The translations under genes and the position numbers were made by a program. DNA of 9,138 nt from an uncultured Oxalobacteraceae bacterium. GTDB taxonomy: Bacteria; Pseudomonadota; Gammaproteobacteria; Burkholderiales; Burkholderiaceae. Below are positions 8,101 through 9,138 of this stretch, one piece after another; within the stretch, counting starts at the first letter, position 1, and every line of letters starts with the position of its first letter. Location of the stretch: the NCBI GenBank assembly GCA_946478765.1, contig CAMLDH010000138.1, positions 1-9,138 on the forward strand. The letters are read 5' to 3'. Under the pieces are notes generated by a model. It made no database searches. It saw only the letters and a program-made list of their open reading frames with translations, and had not been told where the DNA came from.

Positions 8101-9138
8101 ACCACGCCGCATACTGCGCCGCCGGCACGCGTCCGACCGCGTGCGTCAACTGTTCGGCGCTGAGCCAGGTATTGTCGTAGGCGCAGCGGTCAATCAGCGC
8201 ATGGATCAGCGCGGTGCCGTCTTCGGGCAACTGGTCGATGCGATAACCGGCGTCGCGCATCGCGCACAGGATGCGCATCAGCGATGCCGGCGCGTCGAGG
8301 CCAACCGCATTGCCGATTTGCGATGCCTTGCTGTTGGAATTGGTAAAAATAAAGGCCACGCGCTTGTCCGCATTGGGCAGCCGTTTCAACCGAGCGAAAC
8401 GCGCCGCGAGACCTGCCACGCGCGCCACGCGATCGGACAACGGTTCGTATTCGACCGTCTCGTTGGACATGCCGGCGGCCCGCGTCTTGAACGACACAGG
8501 GACAGTGATGATGCGTCCATCGAATTCCGGCAATACCACATTCATCGCCGCGTCGAGCGGGTTCATGCCGCGCGCCGATTGCTGCCACTGCCCCATCATC
8601 ATGCCGCTGGTCATGGCTTGCAGCACCGGCACATTGAGCCGCTCCAGCACACCGACCGACCAGCCGGCCGGGGTCGGCCAGCCAGGCGTGATTTCACCCA
8701 TGGCAAATGAAGTCGTGTTGATCAGCACGTCGATATGCGGGCCCTGCTCCCCGCTGAAATGGCGCAGCGCCGTCGGCAATTGCGTGCCGCCATCGCCGCC
8801 GGCGCGGAGTGACGAGGTAAATACCGGCAGCACATTCATGCCGCGCTTTTCCAGTGCATCAACCAGCGCATCGACGAAGCGCGTATTGCCGCTCATCCAA
8901 TGAGCGCGGTAAAAAACGATACCGACACTCGGCTGCTGCGGCACGCGCTGATCCAGCCAGTCGTCGATGCCGGCGCCTTGGGGCAAGTCGGGGTGATACA
9001 GTCCATGCTCGGGCAAAGCCAGCGCCGGCTCGAAGCCGAAGCCGGTCAGCAAAAGATGGTCGGACAGATGGCGCAACAGTTGCGCCAGATTGACGCTGCC
9101 GCCGGCCTGAAAATAGGTCAGCGCCTGCTGCAGCACGT
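5195..9138 (-). CDS. cobN: Cobaltochelatase large subunit CobN (5'-partial), with His-rich insert
   Basis: Large, porphyrin-binding subunit of the ATP-dependent cobaltochelatase, which in the late-cobalt route inserts Co(II) into hydrogenobyrinic acid a,c-diamide in the cytoplasm. About 1313 residues are readable (residue 1 set at base 9136, a GTG that is probably internal). The reading frame is open at the window edge, and it begins at a family block normally found roughly 100-150 residues in ([13 protein letters not shown]), so the true start is outside. CobN/BchH-family signatures seen: MNPLDAAMN near 191, [15 protein letters not shown] near 432-446, [18 protein letters not shown] after it, [10 protein letters not shown] after the His tract, [14 protein letters not shown], and [13 protein letters not shown] with its His at 917. 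A 52-residue His/Asp tract (551-602) interrupts the chelatase domain. The last ~49 residues look non-conserved. The TGA stop at 5197-5195 abuts or overlaps the next gene, a ChlI/ChlD-type ATPase that is its expected motor partner. Identity is secure; CobN rather than BchH/ChlH is favoured by the B12 neighbours. Confidence 0.96.
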   Translation of the reverse strand, partial: VLQQALTYFQAGGSVNLAQLLRHLSDHLLLTGFGFEPALALPEHGLYHPDLPQGAGIDDWLDQRVPQQPSVGIVFYRAHWMSGNTRFVDALVDALEKRGMNVLPVFTSSLRAGGDGGTQLPTALRHFSGEQGPHIDVLINTTSFAMGEITPGWPTPAGWSVGVLERLNVPVLQAMTSGMMMGQWQQSARGMNPLDAAMNVVLPEFDGRIITVPVSFKTRAAGMSNETVEYEPLSDRVARVAGLAARFARLKRLPNADKRVAFIFTNSNSKASQIGNAVGLDAPASLMRILCAMRDAGYRIDQLPEDGTALIHALIDRCAYDNTWLSAEQLTHAVGRVPAAQYAAWFDDLPLEMQEKMAAQWGPPPGEAYVHDDHLALAGIELGNAFVALQPPRGYGMDPDAIYHQPDLPPTHHYYALYRWLRDEWRADAIVHVGKHGTLEWLPGKGVGLSENCFPDALLADMPLFYPFIINDPGEGAQAKRRAHAVVVDHLTPPMTTADTYGALAQLTQLVDEYYQVEVLDPAKLPLLQQQIWELVKETNLDADLQARLLHHDHDHHDHHDHDHNHDDHAHFHGHHDHRHDHDHKHDHDHDHQHGHDHDHDHDDEIPAALANMDGAGVAHLIEDLDGYLCELGAAQIRDGLHILGQAPENEQLVDMLVSLTRLPNQDIPGLQAEVARLFGLKIDMLLEHKGRRLNVVSALARLAERPVVTRADALEAIDVLCRKLFVELHARGHLASSIDEVLDLVFGGLDADGSAVNQPLLQPALRARSSVFSQVKKPRVQESAVRTIPVKAAHQDAPENTEIRYDGLRRILGFSCRELVPNLARASDEIDNLLSGLAGGYVPAGPSGSPTRGMAHILPTGRNFYSVDPRSVPSQSAWRVGSQLAHEVLARHVRETGDYPESVAISVWGTSAMRTHGDDVAQILALLGVRPVWRPENRQLTGVEVIPLAELKRPRIDVTTRISGFFRDAFPQLIDLVDDAVNTVIKLDEPLSQNFVRKHYLAELGEWIGKGLPQDEASRRAGYRIFGAKPGSYGAGILPLIQEKNWQADADFAEAYVNWGGYAYARNTQGVDERDAFRVRLSGVQVALHNQDNREHDIFDSDDYLQFHGGMIATIRALTGQQPRHYFGDSHDPARAQVRDLKEETLRVFRSRVVNPKWLTSIQRHGYKGGLELTATVDYLFGYDATAQVMDDWMYEQVASTYAFDPEMQRFLQEANPWAQNAIAERLLEAASRGMWAEPQPQTLEALRALYLRSETLLEARGETPRSASLPSGGQSTACSAHIRLQADTVTQADRVRSETPASPALNAFPQD
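5239..5256. repeat. 8-2-8 inverted repeat in the 3' end of cobN
   Basis: CGGATCGC, two bases, then GCGATCCG form a near-perfect palindrome, 12 bases downstream (in transcription sense) of the 20-base palindrome. The transcribed strand continues AAACCCCTGC with no run of T, so a Rho-independent terminator is not supported. It may be an mRNA stem-loop between the cobN and chelatase ATPase coding regions, or simply chance in a GC-rich tail. Confidence 0.75.
5269..5288. repeat. 20-base perfect palindrome in the 3' end of cobN
   Basis: TATCCGCTTGCAAGCGGATA reads the same on both strands with no mismatch. As RNA it could fold into an 8-base-pair stem with a TGCA loop. It falls in the part of cobN that encodes the apparently non-conserved C-terminal tail, about 80 bases before the next gene starts. 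No U-run follows on the transcribed strand, so it does not look like an intrinsic terminator. An 8-base part, GCAAGCGG, recurs directly at 5297-5304. Confidence 0.85.
5307..5328. repeat. Imperfect inverted repeat in the 3' end of cobN
   Basis: CTCTG-T-CCC pairs with GGG-CAGAG, giving eight base pairs with one bulged T and a 5-base loop. It is the first of three consecutive inverted repeats met by transcription at the end of cobN (5328-5307, 5288-5269, 5256-5239). Alone it would not be remarkable. Confidence 0.5.
7331..7486 (-). repeat. His/Asp-rich tract and degenerate GATCAC-type microsatellite inside cobN
   Basis: This stretch encodes CobN residues 551-602, in which I count 28 His and 16 Asp out of 52, mostly as HD or HDH alternation. 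At the DNA level it is a degenerate 6-base repeat (plus strand GTGATC). It includes two tandem 18-base copies differing at one base, 7367-7384 and 7385-7402, followed by a partial third copy. It lies between the [10 protein letters not shown] segment and the [24 protein letters not shown] segment, both of which read as normal CobN, so it is an in-frame insertion in a surface loop. His/Asp tracts of this type bind Co, Ni or Zn in metallochaperones; cobalt storage or delivery to the chelatase is an inference. Because the unit is 6 bases, slippage changes length without breaking the frame. Confidence 0.93.

Noticed and set aside
9134..9136. GTG at the right edge as the real start of cobN
   Set aside because: The protein sequence there is already inside a conserved CobN block, and homologues have additional N-terminal residues. 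The frame is open to the window edge.

Overview
The window is a single minus-strand block of cobalamin (vitamin B12) corrin-ring genes with no intergenic space longer than 9 bases. In transcription order (right to left) it holds cobN (start lies beyond the window's right edge), a fused AAA+/VWA chelatase subunit of the ChlI-ChlD type, cbiE, a cbiX-cbiC fusion, and cbiD (end lies beyond the left edge). The high GC content by eye, the gene set (CobN with a ChlID-type partner plus CbiD) and the tight packing suggest a proteobacterium, most likely a betaproteobacterium of the Burkholderiales/Oxalobacteraceae kind. That placement is an inference from gene content, not from a marker gene.

Layout: 9138-5195 cobN, with a 52-residue His/Asp tract in the middle and a short non-conserved C-terminal tail whose DNA carries three inverted repeats; 5189 (or TTG at 5198) to 3273 chelatase AAA+/VWA subunit; 3263-2559 cbiE; 2562-964 cbiX-cbiC; 977-1 cbiD. 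The junctions are a TTGA overlap or a 5-base gap, a 9-base gap, a 4-base ATGA overlap and a 14-base overlap, so the genes are almost certainly co-transcribed and in part translationally coupled. No promoter, riboswitch, terminator, RNA gene, mobile element or CRISPR array was seen. The operon's control region, where a cobalamin riboswitch would be expected, must lie to the right of the window.

How the genes fit together: CbiX puts cobalt into sirohydrochlorin early; CbiD methylates C1 with loss of the C20 fragment; CbiE methylates C5 (and C15 when paired with CbiT); CbiC moves the C11 methyl to C12 to give (cobalt-)precorrin-8 rearranged to cobyrinate; CobN with the ChlID-type ATPase inserts cobalt late, into hydrogenobyrinate a,c-diamide. 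The window therefore carries the metal-insertion steps of both the early-cobalt and late-cobalt routes. This mixture, the His-rich metal-binding insert in CobN and the CbiX-CbiC fusion are the most interesting points. All five genes belong to known families, and I did not find an undescribed system.
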